A stretch of 64,000 nt of DNA from Parapedobacter sp035556095 (GCF_035556095.1 NZ_DATMFT010000021.1:558001-622000); one strand, 5' to 3'. Shown: positions 34,309 to 43,835, numbered from the stretch's first letter. Numbers and translations: made by a program. Notes: generated by a model not told the origin, from the letters alone.

Positions 34309-37300
34309 CTATGCTTTTACGGGATTCAACTTCGCCTTGCTTTCCGCGTCGGGAGCAGTCGCATCAACCGGCTTTTTTCCCTGCAAATCCACAATCAACG
34401 GTGCCGCTAAGCATACGGAAGAGTAGGTGGCCACAACGATACCCACCAAGATTGCGAAAGAGAAGCCCCGGATTACTTCGCCGCCAAAGATGAACAAGAT
34501 TGCCATGACAAAAATAACCGTCAATGACGTTACAATCGTCCGACTCAATGTCCGGTTGATGGCAAGGTTGACCGTATCGCCGATGTATTCGTTTTTCCGC
34601 CTTGGCATACCCAAGTATTCCCGTAGGCGGTCAAATACCACGACCGTGTCGTTCACAGAATAGGCGATGACCGTTAGTATGGCGGCTACGAAGTGCTGGT
34701 CGATATCCAATGAGAACGGAACGATGCCATCCAGTAACGAGAAAAGAATGAGGATTACCAATGCGTCGTGTATCGTGGGTATGGCCGCGGCCAGACTGTA
34801 TTGCCATTTGTGGAAACGGATGAGTATGTACAGTGCAATTACCAATACCGAGAAAATACCGGCGTAAACCGCCCGCGACTTAATGTCGTTGGCGATGGTG
34901 GGGCCTACTTTCTGCGAGCTCAATATTTCGTACGAATTTCCGTCTATTTTAGATAAACCTTCGTTCAACTTAGCGAGTACTTCCGCGTCAGCGGCATCGT
35001 CAGTATCGTCGATATGGTAAGTGGTGGTTACCCTGATTTGGTTGTCCGCACCATAGATCTTCACTTCCGTGGTAAGACCGAAGGTTTCGTTGAGGTTCTC
35101 GCGAACTTCTTCCAGGTCAATTGCTTGGTCGTAACGTACGGTATACGTACGTCCGCCTTGGAAGTCGACGCCTAGGCTAAACCCTTTAACAAAGATGACG
35201 ATAAAGCCAATTACGATGAATAGGGCAGAGGCGAGATAAATCTTCTTCCGGTTTTGTACAAACGCAAAATTGGCATTTTGCAGCGTATTGGCGCTCCACG
35301 GATATGAAACCTTGATATTCCACCCTTTATTCAACATCCAATCAAAGATGATGCGGGTGATGAATATTGCAGTGAATAGCGAGGTAATGATGCCAATCAT
35401 GAGTGTGGTTGCAAAACCAAGGATAGGGCCGCTTCCGAAAAAGAATAGGATGACACCGACCAAGAATGTGGTAATCTGGGAGTCGAGAATGGACGGCATC
35501 GCATGTTTATAACCATCGGCGATCGCCTGTCTGATTGACTTGCCGATGCTTAGTTCCTCTCGAATCCGTTCATAAATCAATACGTTGGCATCCACTGCAG
35601 TACCGAGCGTTAAGACGATACCTGCAATACCCGGTAGGGTCAATACCGCATTCAGCGACGCCATCACCCCCATGAGGAAAAACACGTTAAATATGACGGC
35701 GATGTTGGCTACCCAACCACCGCGGTTGTAGTAGAATATCATGAATATCAGCACGATAGCGAGTCCGATAATGGCTGAATTGATGCCAGCATCGATAGCG
35801 GCCTGACCAAGTGTGGGGCCCACAATGGCTTCTTCAACGATTTTCGCCGTCGTCGGCAACCGACCGGCTTTCAGTACGTTGGCCAAATCTTTGGTGTCTT
35901 CGATGGTGAAGTTACCGGTGATTTGCGATACCCCATTGGGGATTTCACCCTGAACGGTAGGTGCCGAATAGACAACGCCGTCCAATACGATCGCGATAGC
36001 GCGCTTATTGTTGGGATCGGCGGAAGCCGATGCGGTAATCCGCCGCCACTCACGCGCGCCTTCACTGTTCATGTACATGGTTACCATCGGACTGTTCGAC
36101 TGTGGGTCGAAATCGTCTTTGGCATCGGTAATCACGTTGCCGGCCAATACAGGACCAGCCTCAACACCTGTTGGTTTGACCGCATACAATTCCAATTGCT
36201 CGGGAGTACGTGGACTTGGTTTCACACTCCACAGCAGTTTTACATTTGCAGGGATAATTTGCTGTACAGCAGGATCCGCGAGAAAATCGTTTACCTTGGC
36301 TGTGTCGCGCAACTGTGCATAACCTACGATAGGCCCGGGTGCCAGCATCGGTTGGTTATTGGGCCCGAGGCCCGTTGCTGGTCTCAAGACGTTGAATAAT
36401 GGATTCTGTAGTGCCAGTTGACTTTCTGACGAGTCGGTAGCGGTCGAATCTTGGCCGGCGCCAAGGGCGGCCAGTAAGCCTGCGTCGGTGCTGTCAGCAG
36501 CTGCACTGTCGGCTGTGGTGGCTGTTTCTTTTTTGGTCTCGCGCACTGTGGAAGCCAAGGCGCTGTTTACGTTTTCCAACATGGGGTATATCTCCATGTT
36601 GTCGTAGGTTTCCCAGAATTCGAGCTTAGCCGAACCTTGTAACAGCTTGCGCACGCGGTCTTCGTCGTTTACACCTGGCAGCTCGATAAGTATCCGGTTG
36701 GTGCCTTGTTGCAGCTGGATATTCGGCGATGCAACGCCGAATTTATCAATCCGTGTACGCAATACTTTAAACGAGTTGTCGATTGCATTGCCGGCTTCCC
36801 GTTGCAGAAAACTGGCTACCTCCGCATTGCTGCTGTTAGCATTTACATAAGCTGCGTTGTCTTTCGTGGCAAAAAAACCGGCCAACGATACATTGGGGCT
36901 CAGTTTCTGAAACTCATCGACAAATAAGCTTACGTAGTTGTTCTGGCTGCTTCGGCTTTGGATATTGGCATTTTCCAAGGCCTTGTTGAAATTTTCATCC
37001 TTCGGGTTATTGGCGAGGTTGCGGACCAACTCTTGCAACGATACTTCCATCGTTACGTTCATGCCCCCTTTCAAGTCCAAACCCAAGGCAATCTCCTGTC
37101 CTTTGGCTTCGCGATACGTGTATTTCGCCACGCCCAAGTTATATACCACCTCCCCGGCCATGGAGTCGAGGTATGCTTTCTCTTTCGCCATGTCGCCCTG
37201 GGCATACGCTGCGGCATCCCGTTCCACCTTGCGGGTTACGAATGTGAATGATAGGGAATAGAGGCACGCGATGGTGACCACTACTACCAAAAATTTAATC

Positions 37301-37317
37301 AACCCTGTACCTTGCAT
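34309..37317 (-). CDS. secDF: Protein translocase subunit SecDF (fused)
   Basis: A 1002-residue fusion of SecD and SecF, the form usual in Bacteroidota. It uses the proton gradient to pull exported proteins through SecYEG. The N-terminal part has the first helix, GLDLKGGMNVTMEVS and the large periplasmic P1 domain, interrupted at about 270-300 by an Ala/Thr/Asp/Ser-rich low-complexity insert. The SecD membrane block has GLAIVLIFMIFYY and GTAVDANVLIYERIREE (conserved Asp). The SecF half begins near 675 and contains GVDFQGGRTY and NDTVVVFDRLRE. It is transcribed alone from a TACCTTTG box and ends at a clear hairpin. Confidence 0.97.
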   Translation of the reverse strand: MQGTGLIKFLVVVVTIACLYSLSFTFVTRKVERDAAAYAQGDMAKEKAYLDSMAGEVVYNLGVAKYTYREAKGQEIALGLDLKGGMNVTMEVSLQELVRNLANNPKDENFNKALENANIQSRSSQNNYVSLFVDEFQKLSPNVSLAGFFATKDNAAYVNANSSNAEVASFLQREAGNAIDNSFKVLRTRIDKFGVASPNIQLQQGTNRILIELPGVNDEDRVRKLLQGSAKLEFWETYDNMEIYPMLENVNSALASTVRETKKETATTADSAAADSTDAGLLAALGAGQDSTATDSSESQLALQNPLFNVLRPATGLGPNNQPMLAPGPIVGYAQLRDTAKVNDFLADPAVQQIIPANVKLLWSVKPSPRTPEQLELYAVKPTGVEAGPVLAGNVITDAKDDFDPQSNSPMVTMYMNSEGAREWRRITASASADPNNKRAIAIVLDGVVYSAPTVQGEIPNGVSQITGNFTIEDTKDLANVLKAGRLPTTAKIVEEAIVGPTLGQAAIDAGINSAIIGLAIVLIFMIFYYNRGGWVANIAVIFNVFFLMGVMASLNAVLTLPGIAGIVLTLGTAVDANVLIYERIREELSIGKSIRQAIADGYKHAMPSILDSQITTFLVGVILFFFGSGPILGFATTLMIGIITSLFTAIFITRIIFDWMLNKGWNIKVSYPWSANTLQNANFAFVQNRKKIYLASALFIVIGFIVIFVKGFSLGVDFQGGRTYTVRYDQAIDLEEVRENLNETFGLTTEVKIYGADNQIRVTTTYHIDDTDDAADAEVLAKLNEGLSKIDGNSYEILSSQKVGPTIANDIKSRAVYAGIFSVLVIALYILIRFHKWQYSLAAAIPTIHDALVILILFSLLDGIVPFSLDIDQHFVAAILTVIAYSVNDTVVVFDRLREYLGMPRRKNEYIGDTVNLAINRTLSRTIVTSLTVIFVMAILFIFGGEVIRGFSFAILVGIVVATYSSVCLAAPLIVDLQGKKPVDATAPDAESKAKLNPVKA

Positions 37318-37375
37318 TTTCTTTCGTAAGCTAGTATTAATCTATTCTATTTTTAACAAAATTCAGTTAAGACGG

Positions 37376-37383
37376 CAAAGGTA
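37376..37383 (-). promoter_or_regulatory. -7 box TACCTTTG for secDF
   Basis: An exact TAnnTTTG match on the minus strand, 58 nt before the secDF ATG, leaving a leader of roughly 55 nt. No clear -33 TTTG. Confidence 0.5.
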
Positions 37384-37525
37384 TAAAATTTTTGTCTAAA
37401 GCGTACCGTATTTTAGCGTTTAATCAACACCCCAGCTGACCATTTTGGCAGACTATTTGCTAAAATAGTAGTGAGTTTACCAAAAATTCAACATAGTATA
37501 ACGAAACACAAAAATCGATAACACC

Positions 37526-38032
37526 ATGAAAAAAGCATTCTTACCTTTACTGGCTATGGCAGCCTTGATGTTAAGCGTACATACGGCGGACGCGCAGGCC
37601 CGTTACCGGACGGCCTTGGGTCTGGGAATCGATCTGGGCGATGGCCCGACGCTCGTTGGTCCGCAGATTAAGCATTTTTTTGATGGCACCAACGCTGGCA
37701 ATGCCCAGGTGCTGTTCGGCGATGATGTTACCGTATTGGGCGTAGATTATTCGTACAACCAAGCCATCAGTGGAGCAAACGGATTGACTTGGTACGTCGG
37801 CGTCGGCCCACAATTAGCGTTTATAGACCGTGGCGGTTGGTGGTTTGGTGATGACGACTGGGATGGCAACGAAACCTTTTTTGCCCTTCGTCCGGCGGCC
37901 GGTTTGGAATTTAAAATCCCCTCGGCACCCTTGGCTTTCCATTTCGATTGGAAACCGTGGTGGAATTTAAGCAACAATAGCCACTTCGAACCTGCACGCT
38001 TCACCCTGGGTTTCAAGTTTACATTGAAATAA
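37526..38032 (+). CDS. Small exported beta-rich protein, possible outer-membrane barrel
   Basis: A 168-residue protein with a signal peptide cleaved near VHTADAQA (about residue 25). The mature part is a series of short amphipathic strands rich in Gly and aromatics (YRTALGLGIDLG, LTWYVGVGPQLAFIDRGGWW, ALRPAAGLEFKI, FDWKPWWNL), ending with a terminal Phe-containing strand (RFTLGFKFTLK) as in outer-membrane barrels. Its length fits an eight-stranded barrel. The function is unknown. It is followed 151 nt later by a second barrel gene on the same strand. Confidence 0.75.
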   Translation: MKKAFLPLLAMAALMLSVHTADAQARYRTALGLGIDLGDGPTLVGPQIKHFFDGTNAGNAQVLFGDDVTVLGVDYSYNQAISGANGLTWYVGVGPQLAFIDRGGWWFGDDDWDGNETFFALRPAAGLEFKIPSAPLAFHFDWKPWWNLSNNSHFEPARFTLGFKFTLK

Positions 38033-38183
38033 ACACACAACACATTATAAATGATGAAATCTGCCATGTCAGCGCCTGACACAAACGGCGATGAATGCAG
38101 GTTCCATGAGGTCATTAAGAACAAACTGCGAAGCATTCATTGACGCAGCTAAAGACGGACAATAAATCAATAATTAATTTCGA

Positions 38184-38789
38184 ATGAAAAGAAAAACACT
38201 CCTACTGGCGATAGCGATAGCTGCAACCACGCAGTTGTTCGCACAAAAGAAGGTCTCGCCCGGTATCCGGGCAGGGGTTAATGTGACGACCTTGAGCAAC
38301 ATCGACGCAGACTTCAAAGCTGATTTTTATGCGGGCGGTATCCTTAGTCTTAATCTCGGGCAGCGATATACGCTGCAACCGGAGTTGATTTATACGCGGC
38401 AGGGAGCGAGCAACGTTACTTTTGTGGACGAAGCATCCGGCGAGCTAACCGGACAGGAGAACGTAACCATCCAATACCTTTCATTGGGGGTCATCAACAA
38501 GTTTTATTTTGTAGACGGCTTTCATGGGCTGATCGGGCCATCGCTCGATATGAAAATCGGAAAGAATTTCCCGCGTATCGATTTCGATGACGATGAGTAC
38601 GGCGGCGTCGACCTCGGGATTTCCCTTGGACTCGGTTACACGTTGCCCATCGGGCTCACCTTCGAAGGCCGTTTCAAAACCGGGATGTTGGATGCTTTCA
38701 ACAATGATTATTTCCTCGGCATGTTTGATGACCCCGATGAGATATCGCTTAATCGGGTATTCCAGTTGGGGGTGAGCTATTCATTCTAG
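38184..38789 (+). CDS. Outer-membrane beta-barrel (porin-like/PorT-type) protein
   Basis: A 201-residue protein with a signal peptide (to about residue 20, TTQLFAQ). The mature part has alternating strands typical of the Bacteroidota outer-membrane barrel family: SPGIRAGVNVTTLS, FYAGGILSLNLGQRYTLQPELIYTRQGAS, GVINKFYFVDGFHGLIGPSLDMKIG, DLGISLGLGYTLP, and a terminal FQLGVSYSF ending in Phe. The family's role is structural or unknown. It ends just before a long inverted repeat at 38795-38854. Confidence 0.88.
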   Translation: MKRKTLLLAIAIAATTQLFAQKKVSPGIRAGVNVTTLSNIDADFKADFYAGGILSLNLGQRYTLQPELIYTRQGASNVTFVDEASGELTGQENVTIQYLSLGVINKFYFVDGFHGLIGPSLDMKIGKNFPRIDFDDDEYGGVDLGISLGLGYTLPIGLTFEGRFKTGMLDAFNNDYFLGMFDDPDEISLNRVFQLGVSYSF

Positions 38790-38794
38790 TCGTA

Positions 38795-38854
38795 TCGGCT
38801 GTATTCCGGTATTGTTTTGCCCACTCCCTGAGGGGATACGTTCGGAATACAGCC
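38795..38854 (+). terminator. Large hairpin terminator after the barrel gene
   Basis: A perfect 13-bp stem (CGGCTGTATTCCG / CGGAATACAGCCG) closes a 34-nt loop that holds a smaller TCCC-TGA-GGGA hairpin. It is followed by TTCTTTTT, as expected for intrinsic termination on the plus strand, and lies 5 nt after the barrel stop. Confidence 0.7.
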
Positions 38855-38864
38855 GTTCTTTTTA

Positions 38865-38896
38865 CTTGTAGAAGACATAAAAAATAAGTAAATTTG
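38865..38896 (+). promoter_or_regulatory. Promoter TTG-N21-TAAATTTG for guaB
   Basis: TAAATTTG (38889-38896) matches the consensus; a TTG at 38865-38867 lies 21 nt upstream. The ATG at 38930 is 33 nt after the box. Confidence 0.55.
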
Positions 38897-38929
38897 CCCG
38901 GCAAATAATAACCCCAACAGATATTTGCC

Positions 38930-40405
38930 ATGCAATTAGATCCCGAAAAATTCGTAGCTGAAGGCCTCACCTACGACGATGTGCTGTTAATTCCTGCCTA
39001 TTCCGAAGTGTTGCCCCGCGAGGTGGATACATCCACTTACCTGACCCGCAATACGCGGCTGAATATACCACTAGTCTCTGCTGCGATGGATACTGTGACC
39101 GGTGCTGACTTGGCCATTGCCATTGCGCAGGCCGGTGGATTGGGGATGCTGCACAAAAACATGACGATTGCAGACCAAGCGGCAGAAGTACGCAAAGTGA
39201 AGCGGTCGGAAAGCGGCATGATCCAGGATCCGGTGACACTCAACGAGGCGGCAACGGTTGGGGATGCCTTCCAGATCATGAAGGACCACCGAATCGGGGG
39301 CATCCCGATCATCAATGGCGAGGGTAAACTAGTGGGTATCGTAACCAACCGCGACCTCCGCTTTCAGAAAGACATGAAGCGTCCAATCACCGAGATGATG
39401 ACCAAGGAGGGATTGGTTGTGGCGCCGATAGGCACTGATTTACTCAAAGCCGAAAACATCTTGCAAAACTATAAAATCGAGAAGTTGCCGGTTGTAGACG
39501 ACCATAATGTCCTCGTAGGGCTGATCACATTCAAGGATATCCAGAAATACCGCCACTTTCCTAATGCAGCCAAAGATAGCCATGGCAGACTGCTTGTAGG
39601 GGCGGCTGTTGGTGTTACCGGCGACACCATGGAGCGTGTGGCAGCCTTGGTAAAGGCAGGCGTGGATGTCGTGACGATAGATACGGCCCATGGGCATTCT
39701 AAAGGGGTAATCGAGAAGCTTAAGGAGGTAAAGGCTGCATTTCCCGACCTCGAAGTTATCGTGGGGAATATCGCTACGGCCGAGGCGGCTACCGCATTGG
39801 CGGACGCCGGGGCCGACGCTGTAAAGGTGGGTATCGGGCCGGGTTCCATCTGTACTACGCGCATCATCGCAGGCGTTGGTGTTCCCCAGCTTTATGCGGT
39901 ATATGAAGTGGCACGTGCACTTCGCGACCGGGGGGTCCCCGTTATTGCCGATGGTGGTATCAAGCAAACCGGCGATATTGCCAAAGCGATTGCTGCCGGC
40001 GCGGATACGGTGATGGCGGGGTCACTCTTTGCCGGTGTGGAAGAGGCTCCCGGTGAGACCATCATTTATGAAGGACGTAAATTTAAATCCTATCGTGGTA
40101 TGGGCTCGGTAGAAGCCATGGAGAAAGGGTCGAAAGACCGTTATTTCCAGGATGTCGAGGACGACATCAAGAAACTAGTGCCCGAAGGCATCGTGGGGCG
40201 TGTCGCTTACAAAGGTACACTGGCCGAAGTGGTGTACCAATATGTAGGTGGACTACGTGCCAGTATGGGCTATTGCGGTGCGCCTACGATAAAAGCGTTG
40301 CAGGGAGCCCGCTTCGTCAAAATCACCGGGGCGGGGCTTCGGGAAAGTCACCCACACAACATCACCATCACGAAGGAAGCCCCGAATTACCACAGTAGGC
40401 CGTAG
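38930..40405 (+). CDS. guaB: Inosine-5'-monophosphate dehydrogenase
   Basis: A 491-residue enzyme that oxidises IMP to XMP with NAD+, the committed step of guanine nucleotide synthesis. It has the TIM barrel with catalytic Cys308 in GPGSICTTRI, the flap motif KGSKDRY and a CBS-domain pair inserted at about 95-210 (MIQDPVTLNEAATVGDAF..., GLVVAPIGTDLLKAENIL). Length and order are standard for bacterial GuaB. It is transcribed alone and converges with the lysine aminotransferase gene (5 nt between stops). Confidence 0.98.
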   Translation: MQLDPEKFVAEGLTYDDVLLIPAYSEVLPREVDTSTYLTRNTRLNIPLVSAAMDTVTGADLAIAIAQAGGLGMLHKNMTIADQAAEVRKVKRSESGMIQDPVTLNEAATVGDAFQIMKDHRIGGIPIINGEGKLVGIVTNRDLRFQKDMKRPITEMMTKEGLVVAPIGTDLLKAENILQNYKIEKLPVVDDHNVLVGLITFKDIQKYRHFPNAAKDSHGRLLVGAAVGVTGDTMERVAALVKAGVDVVTIDTAHGHSKGVIEKLKEVKAAFPDLEVIVGNIATAEAATALADAGADAVKVGIGPGSICTTRIIAGVGVPQLYAVYEVARALRDRGVPVIADGGIKQTGDIAKAIAAGADTVMAGSLFAGVEEAPGETIIYEGRKFKSYRGMGSVEAMEKGSKDRYFQDVEDDIKKLVPEGIVGRVAYKGTLAEVVYQYVGGLRASMGYCGAPTIKALQGARFVKITGAGLRESHPHNITITKEAPNYHSRP

Positions 40406-40410
40406 CTGTG

Positions 40411-41748
40411 TCAGCCGATCTCGCTCATGAGGCGGTGGACGGCACGGATTCCCTGATCTATGGCGGCCGGCTCGATGATGAGCGCGGGTCTAAACCGAAT
40501 GGAACGGTCACCGCAACCGAGAAAAAGGACGCCGTTTGCCAAACCTTTTTCGAGAAAGGTATTTCGGGCTGCGGTATTGGGCAAGTCGAAGGCGCAAAGC
40601 AACCCGCTGCCTCGAACATTGGATATTGCCGGGTAGTGGGCCGCCAGATCGTGTAAATGCGCTTGCAAATGCGTGCCGGTAGTCTCTACCTGCGCAAGTA
40701 ATTGGTCTTCCTCGATAATTTCAAGGATTTTGGTGGCACGCACCATATCCACCAGGCTGCCACCCCACGTGGAGTTAATCCGCGACGGCACACGGAACAC
40801 ATTGGTGTCGATTTCATCAACCCGCGTGCCAGCCAAAATGCCGCATACTTGCATTTTCTTTCCGAAAGCGATGATATCCGGGCGTGCCCGTTCACCGAAA
40901 TGTTCGTGGCACCAAAATTTGCCGGTAAGGCCCACACCGGTCTGCACTTCGTCATACACAAGCAGTGCTTCGTTTTCGTCGGCCAAGATGCGCAACTGTT
41001 CCATGAACTCCCGGCGGAAATGGTTGTCGCCGCCCTCGGCCTGGATGGGCTCTATGATGATGGCACATATGTCATCCTTGTGGTCTGCAAATGCCTGTTT
41101 TAATTCATGGGTTGCCTGTCGCTCACGGTTAAGGGTTACGGCCAGGCTATCGGCAGTATCGGGGAACGCCCGCATCGGACTGCTTATGCGGGGCCAGTCG
41201 AACTTAGCAAACCACTTCGTCTTATTGGGATGGGTGTTGGTAAGGCTCAACGTATAGCCCGAGCGCCCGTGGAATGCGTGTTCAAAGTGGAGTACCTTAG
41301 TGCCTTTTTCACGGTTGTACCCCTTAAGGAAGTTCTTCTGAACCTTCCAGTCCATTGCTACCTTCAGCGCATTCTCCACGGCTAGCGCCCCACCTGAAAC
41401 AAAAAAGGCATGGGGCAGGTAATCGGGCACTGCTATCCTCCCAAAAGTCTTTACGAACTGGGCATACTCTACGGTATATACATCCGAATTGGAGGGATTG
41501 GTCACCGCTGCACGAAGGAGGCTGTTGGTAAAAGCCGTATCATTCACCATTTTCGGATGGTTATATCCGAGCGGGACAGACGCGAAACAGGTGAAGAAAT
41601 CGAGGAGCTCGCGTTGGTACTTTGAATCGTAGATGGTGACACCTTGGCTGCGCTCCATGTCGAAGGTCATGTCATACCCGTCGGCAAGAATGTAGTTGGC
41701 TAAGGTGTGTTGGACTTCCCCCGGTGTTACAGCGATTTGATACATCAT
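40411..41748 (-). CDS. lat: L-lysine 6-transaminase
   Basis: A roughly 445-residue PLP enzyme of the class III aminotransferases, closest in pattern to lysine 6-aminotransferase, which moves the epsilon-amino group of lysine to 2-oxoglutarate and yields the precursor of piperideine-6-carboxylate. Marks are FVSGGALAVENALKVAMDWK, the pyridoxal-ring motif HFEHAFHGRSGYTLSLTNT, LLVYDEVQTGVGLTGKFW and the Schiff-base lysine in IIAFGKKMQVCG. The start is at the MMYQ pair (41748 or 41745); the longer frame to 41769 overlaps the -7 box and is excluded. No downstream dehydrogenase is adjacent. Confidence 0.92.
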   Translation of the reverse strand: MMYQIAVTPGEVQHTLANYILADGYDMTFDMERSQGVTIYDSKYQRELLDFFTCFASVPLGYNHPKMVNDTAFTNSLLRAAVTNPSNSDVYTVEYAQFVKTFGRIAVPDYLPHAFFVSGGALAVENALKVAMDWKVQKNFLKGYNREKGTKVLHFEHAFHGRSGYTLSLTNTHPNKTKWFAKFDWPRISSPMRAFPDTADSLAVTLNRERQATHELKQAFADHKDDICAIIIEPIQAEGGDNHFRREFMEQLRILADENEALLVYDEVQTGVGLTGKFWCHEHFGERARPDIIAFGKKMQVCGILAGTRVDEIDTNVFRVPSRINSTWGGSLVDMVRATKILEIIEEDQLLAQVETTGTHLQAHLHDLAAHYPAISNVRGSGLLCAFDLPNTAARNTFLEKGLANGVLFLGCGDRSIRFRPALIIEPAAIDQGIRAVHRLMSEIG

Positions 41749-41766
41749 AACATGGATGGTTATGCC

Positions 41767-41797
41767 CAAACTTAGACAAAGTCGCTTTAAAAAGCAA
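41767..41797 (-). promoter_or_regulatory. Promoter TTG-N20-TAAGTTTG for lat
   Basis: On the minus strand TTG (41795-41797) precedes TAAGTTTG (41767-41774) by 20 nt. The spacer contains most of an inverted repeat (41778-41801). The start codon lies about 20 nt after the box. Confidence 0.6.
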
Positions 41798-41801
41798 CTT
41801 T
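41778..41801. repeat. Inverted repeat inside the lat promoter
   Basis: Arms AAAGTCGCTTT and AAAGCAACTTT (one mismatch, a G-U pair in minus-strand RNA) around a 2-nt spacer. It fills the space between the -33 and -7 elements of lat, so it could be an operator. It is also 36 nt after the ACC deaminase-like stop and could serve as that gene's weak terminator, although no good T-run follows. Confidence 0.5.
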
Positions 41802-41837
41802 ATTCACCGAGACGTCGGCTTTCACAGGCGCTTTTTT

Positions 41838-42737
41838 TCATGGGAACTGCTCGTGAAGGCCGAGAATACCCGTTAATCCGCCCGTGTGGATAACTAATAT
41901 CCGAGCCCCCTCGCGGAAATAATCGCGTTTAGCAAGGTCAAACACACCGTACAGTAGTTTACCGGTGTAAACCGGCTCAATGAGAATACCCGTTTGTGCC
42001 GTAAATTCCTTGATGAACGTATGAAGTACAGGTGTTGTTTTTGCGTACCCGCCGAAATGGTAGTCGGTATGGCTGGTCAGCCCGTCTAGCTGCATCTCGG
42101 GGTATAGGGCACGGATTGCATCGGGAATAAAATTCCCACCAGCCAATACGGTAACTCCATGCAGCCGGGTATCGAGCCCTCGACTTATGCAACCGTGGTA
42201 CAACCCCGCAAGCGTGGTGCCCGTGCCGCAGGCGCAGAAAATATGGTCGTAAGTATGCGGCAGCTCATCAATGATTTCGGCACATCCCCGCGCACCGTCA
42301 ACGCTGTAACCACCTTCGTCTATGAAATACGCTCGCTGGTCGGTTGCCGTGTATTGCTCATATAGCCGGGGCTTATCCCGATAAGCCGTCCGGTCTACAA
42401 ACCGCAATGCCATGCCGTATATTTTGCATAGCGAGAGGTTGGGGTTGGATACGGCTTCCCCACGCACAAACCCCGTCGTTTTAAAGCCGAATGTCGCCCC
42501 AGCGCATGCCGTAGCCAGCAGATGGTTGGACCACGCGCCACCAAACGTTACCAGGTGTGTTTTTCCGGCATGGCGTGCCGCCTGCAGTACATATTTGAGT
42601 TTACGCCATTTATTGCCAGAAATGAAGGGGTGTATCTTGTCGTCGCGCTTGATGTGCACCGTGAGCGACCTATCGCTGAACAGGGAGAAATCAAGCGATT
42701 CTATCGGACTGTGGATATCGAACGGTACCATGGGCAT
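41838..42737 (-). CDS. 1-aminocyclopropane-1-carboxylate deaminase / D-cysteine desulfhydrase-like PLP enzyme
   Basis: A 299-residue fold-type II PLP enzyme. The Schiff-base lysine lies in FISGNKWRKLKY, the phosphate-site serine/asparagine in TFGGAWSNHLLATA, and the Gly-rich loop in CACGTGTTLAGL. This family contains ACC deaminase and D-cysteine desulfhydrase; the two are hard to separate by sequence, and in non-plant-associated Bacteroidota the latter is at least as likely. It starts 4 nt after its own -7 box and faces rluD. Confidence 0.88.
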   Translation of the reverse strand: MPMVPFDIHSPIESLDFSLFSDRSLTVHIKRDDKIHPFISGNKWRKLKYVLQAARHAGKTHLVTFGGAWSNHLLATACAGATFGFKTTGFVRGEAVSNPNLSLCKIYGMALRFVDRTAYRDKPRLYEQYTATDQRAYFIDEGGYSVDGARGCAEIIDELPHTYDHIFCACGTGTTLAGLYHGCISRGLDTRLHGVTVLAGGNFIPDAIRALYPEMQLDGLTSHTDYHFGGYAKTTPVLHTFIKEFTAQTGILIEPVYTGKLLYGVFDLAKRDYFREGARILVIHTGGLTGILGLHEQFP

Positions 42738-42741
42738 GGGG

Positions 42742-42793
42742 CAAACTTAGGTAAAAAAGCTGCAGGTACGGGTTGCTTTTTTTTTTATGTTTG
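42742..42793. promoter_or_regulatory. Divergent -7 boxes for the ACC deaminase-like gene and rluD
   Basis: TAAGTTTG on the minus strand (42742-42749) ends 4 nt before the PLP enzyme ATG at 42737. TATGTTTG on the plus strand (42786-42793) ends 4 nt before the rluD ATG at 42798. Both predict leaderless or nearly leaderless transcripts, and the second rules out the longer plus-strand frame starting at 42522. Confidence 0.6.
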
Positions 42794-42797
42794 CGCC

Positions 42798-43835
42798 ATG
42801 GCAGACAATGTAGCATTGGAGGAGTCGGACGAGCAGGATCTGTATGAACATCTGCGCATTGTGGTAGACAAAGGGCAGGCCTTGTTGCGGATCGATAAGT
42901 TCTTAATGAACCGGGTAGAAAACGCCTCGCGTAACCGTATTCAGCACGCCATTACCGCTGGTACGGTATTGGTCAACGGACAACCCATCAAGGCCAGTTA
43001 TAAAATAAAGCCTTTAGACACCATTTCGGTGGTTTTGCCGCACCCGCCGCGAGATACGGAAATTTACCCTGAGAATATCCCGCTGGATATCCCCTATGAA
43101 GACGATGATTTGCTCATCGTCAACAAACCGGCGGGCATGGTGGTCCATCCCGGATACAATAACTATACAGGCACGCTGGTCAACGCGTTAGCTTATCATT
43201 TCTCCAGTTTGCCGGAGTTGCCTGGAAATGATGGCCGCCCAGGGCTGGTGCATCGTATTGACAAAGATACGAGCGGTTTGTTGGTTGTCGGTAAGAATGA
43301 ATGGGCGTTGACCTATTTGGCCAAGCAATTTTTCGATCACAGTATATCGCGAAAGTACATTGCGTTGGTGTGGGGTGATATTGCCGAAGAGGGGACCATC
43401 ACGGGTTATATCGGCCGGAGCGCGAAAGACCGGAAAGTAATGGCCGTGTATGACGACGAGGAGAAAGGGAAATGGTCGGTGACCCACTACCGCGTTTTAG
43501 AGCGGCTCGGGTATGTCACACTCATCGAGTGCCAGCTGGAAACTGGCCGTACCCATCAAATCCGAGCGCACTTGCAATCTGTGGGGCATCCGCTATTCAA
43601 CGATGCGGTGTATGGGGGAGACCGGATACTGAAAGGTACCGTATTCAGCAAGTATAAGCAGTTCGTTGAGAATTGCTTTGCCCTATTGCCGCGGCAAGCG
43701 CTCCACGCCCAGAGCTTAGGCTTCATGCATCCTACCACCCGCGAACCCATGGCTTTTCATACACCATTGCCGGATGACTTCCGGTTATGCTTGGAAAAAT
43801 GGCGCGGCTACGTGTCTCATCAGGAACCAGGATAA
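42798..43835 (+). CDS. rluD: RluA-family pseudouridine synthase (RluC/RluD type)
   Basis: A 345-residue enzyme that isomerises uridines in large-subunit rRNA. Residues about 28-80 form an S4 RNA-binding domain (LLRIDKFLMNRVENASRNRIQHAI), followed by the catalytic domain with LVHRIDKDTSG (catalytic Asp155), NKPAGMVVHPG and TGRTHQIRAHLQ. S4 plus this motif set is that of RluD, which modifies helix 69, but RluC is not excluded. The start is fixed by the -7 box 4 nt upstream; the longer open frame is antisense to the neighbouring PLP gene. Confidence 0.93.
   Translation: MADNVALEESDEQDLYEHLRIVVDKGQALLRIDKFLMNRVENASRNRIQHAITAGTVLVNGQPIKASYKIKPLDTISVVLPHPPRDTEIYPENIPLDIPYEDDDLLIVNKPAGMVVHPGYNNYTGTLVNALAYHFSSLPELPGNDGRPGLVHRIDKDTSGLLVVGKNEWALTYLAKQFFDHSISRKYIALVWGDIAEEGTITGYIGRSAKDRKVMAVYDDEEKGKWSVTHYRVLERLGYVTLIECQLETGRTHQIRAHLQSVGHPLFNDAVYGGDRILKGTVFSKYKQFVENCFALLPRQALHAQSLGFMHPTTREPMAFHTPLPDDFRLCLEKWRGYVSHQEPG

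Noticed and set aside
42522..42797. N-terminal extension of rluD
   Set aside because: It runs antisense to the PLP enzyme, and the -7 box at 42786 lies inside it; translation must begin at 42798.
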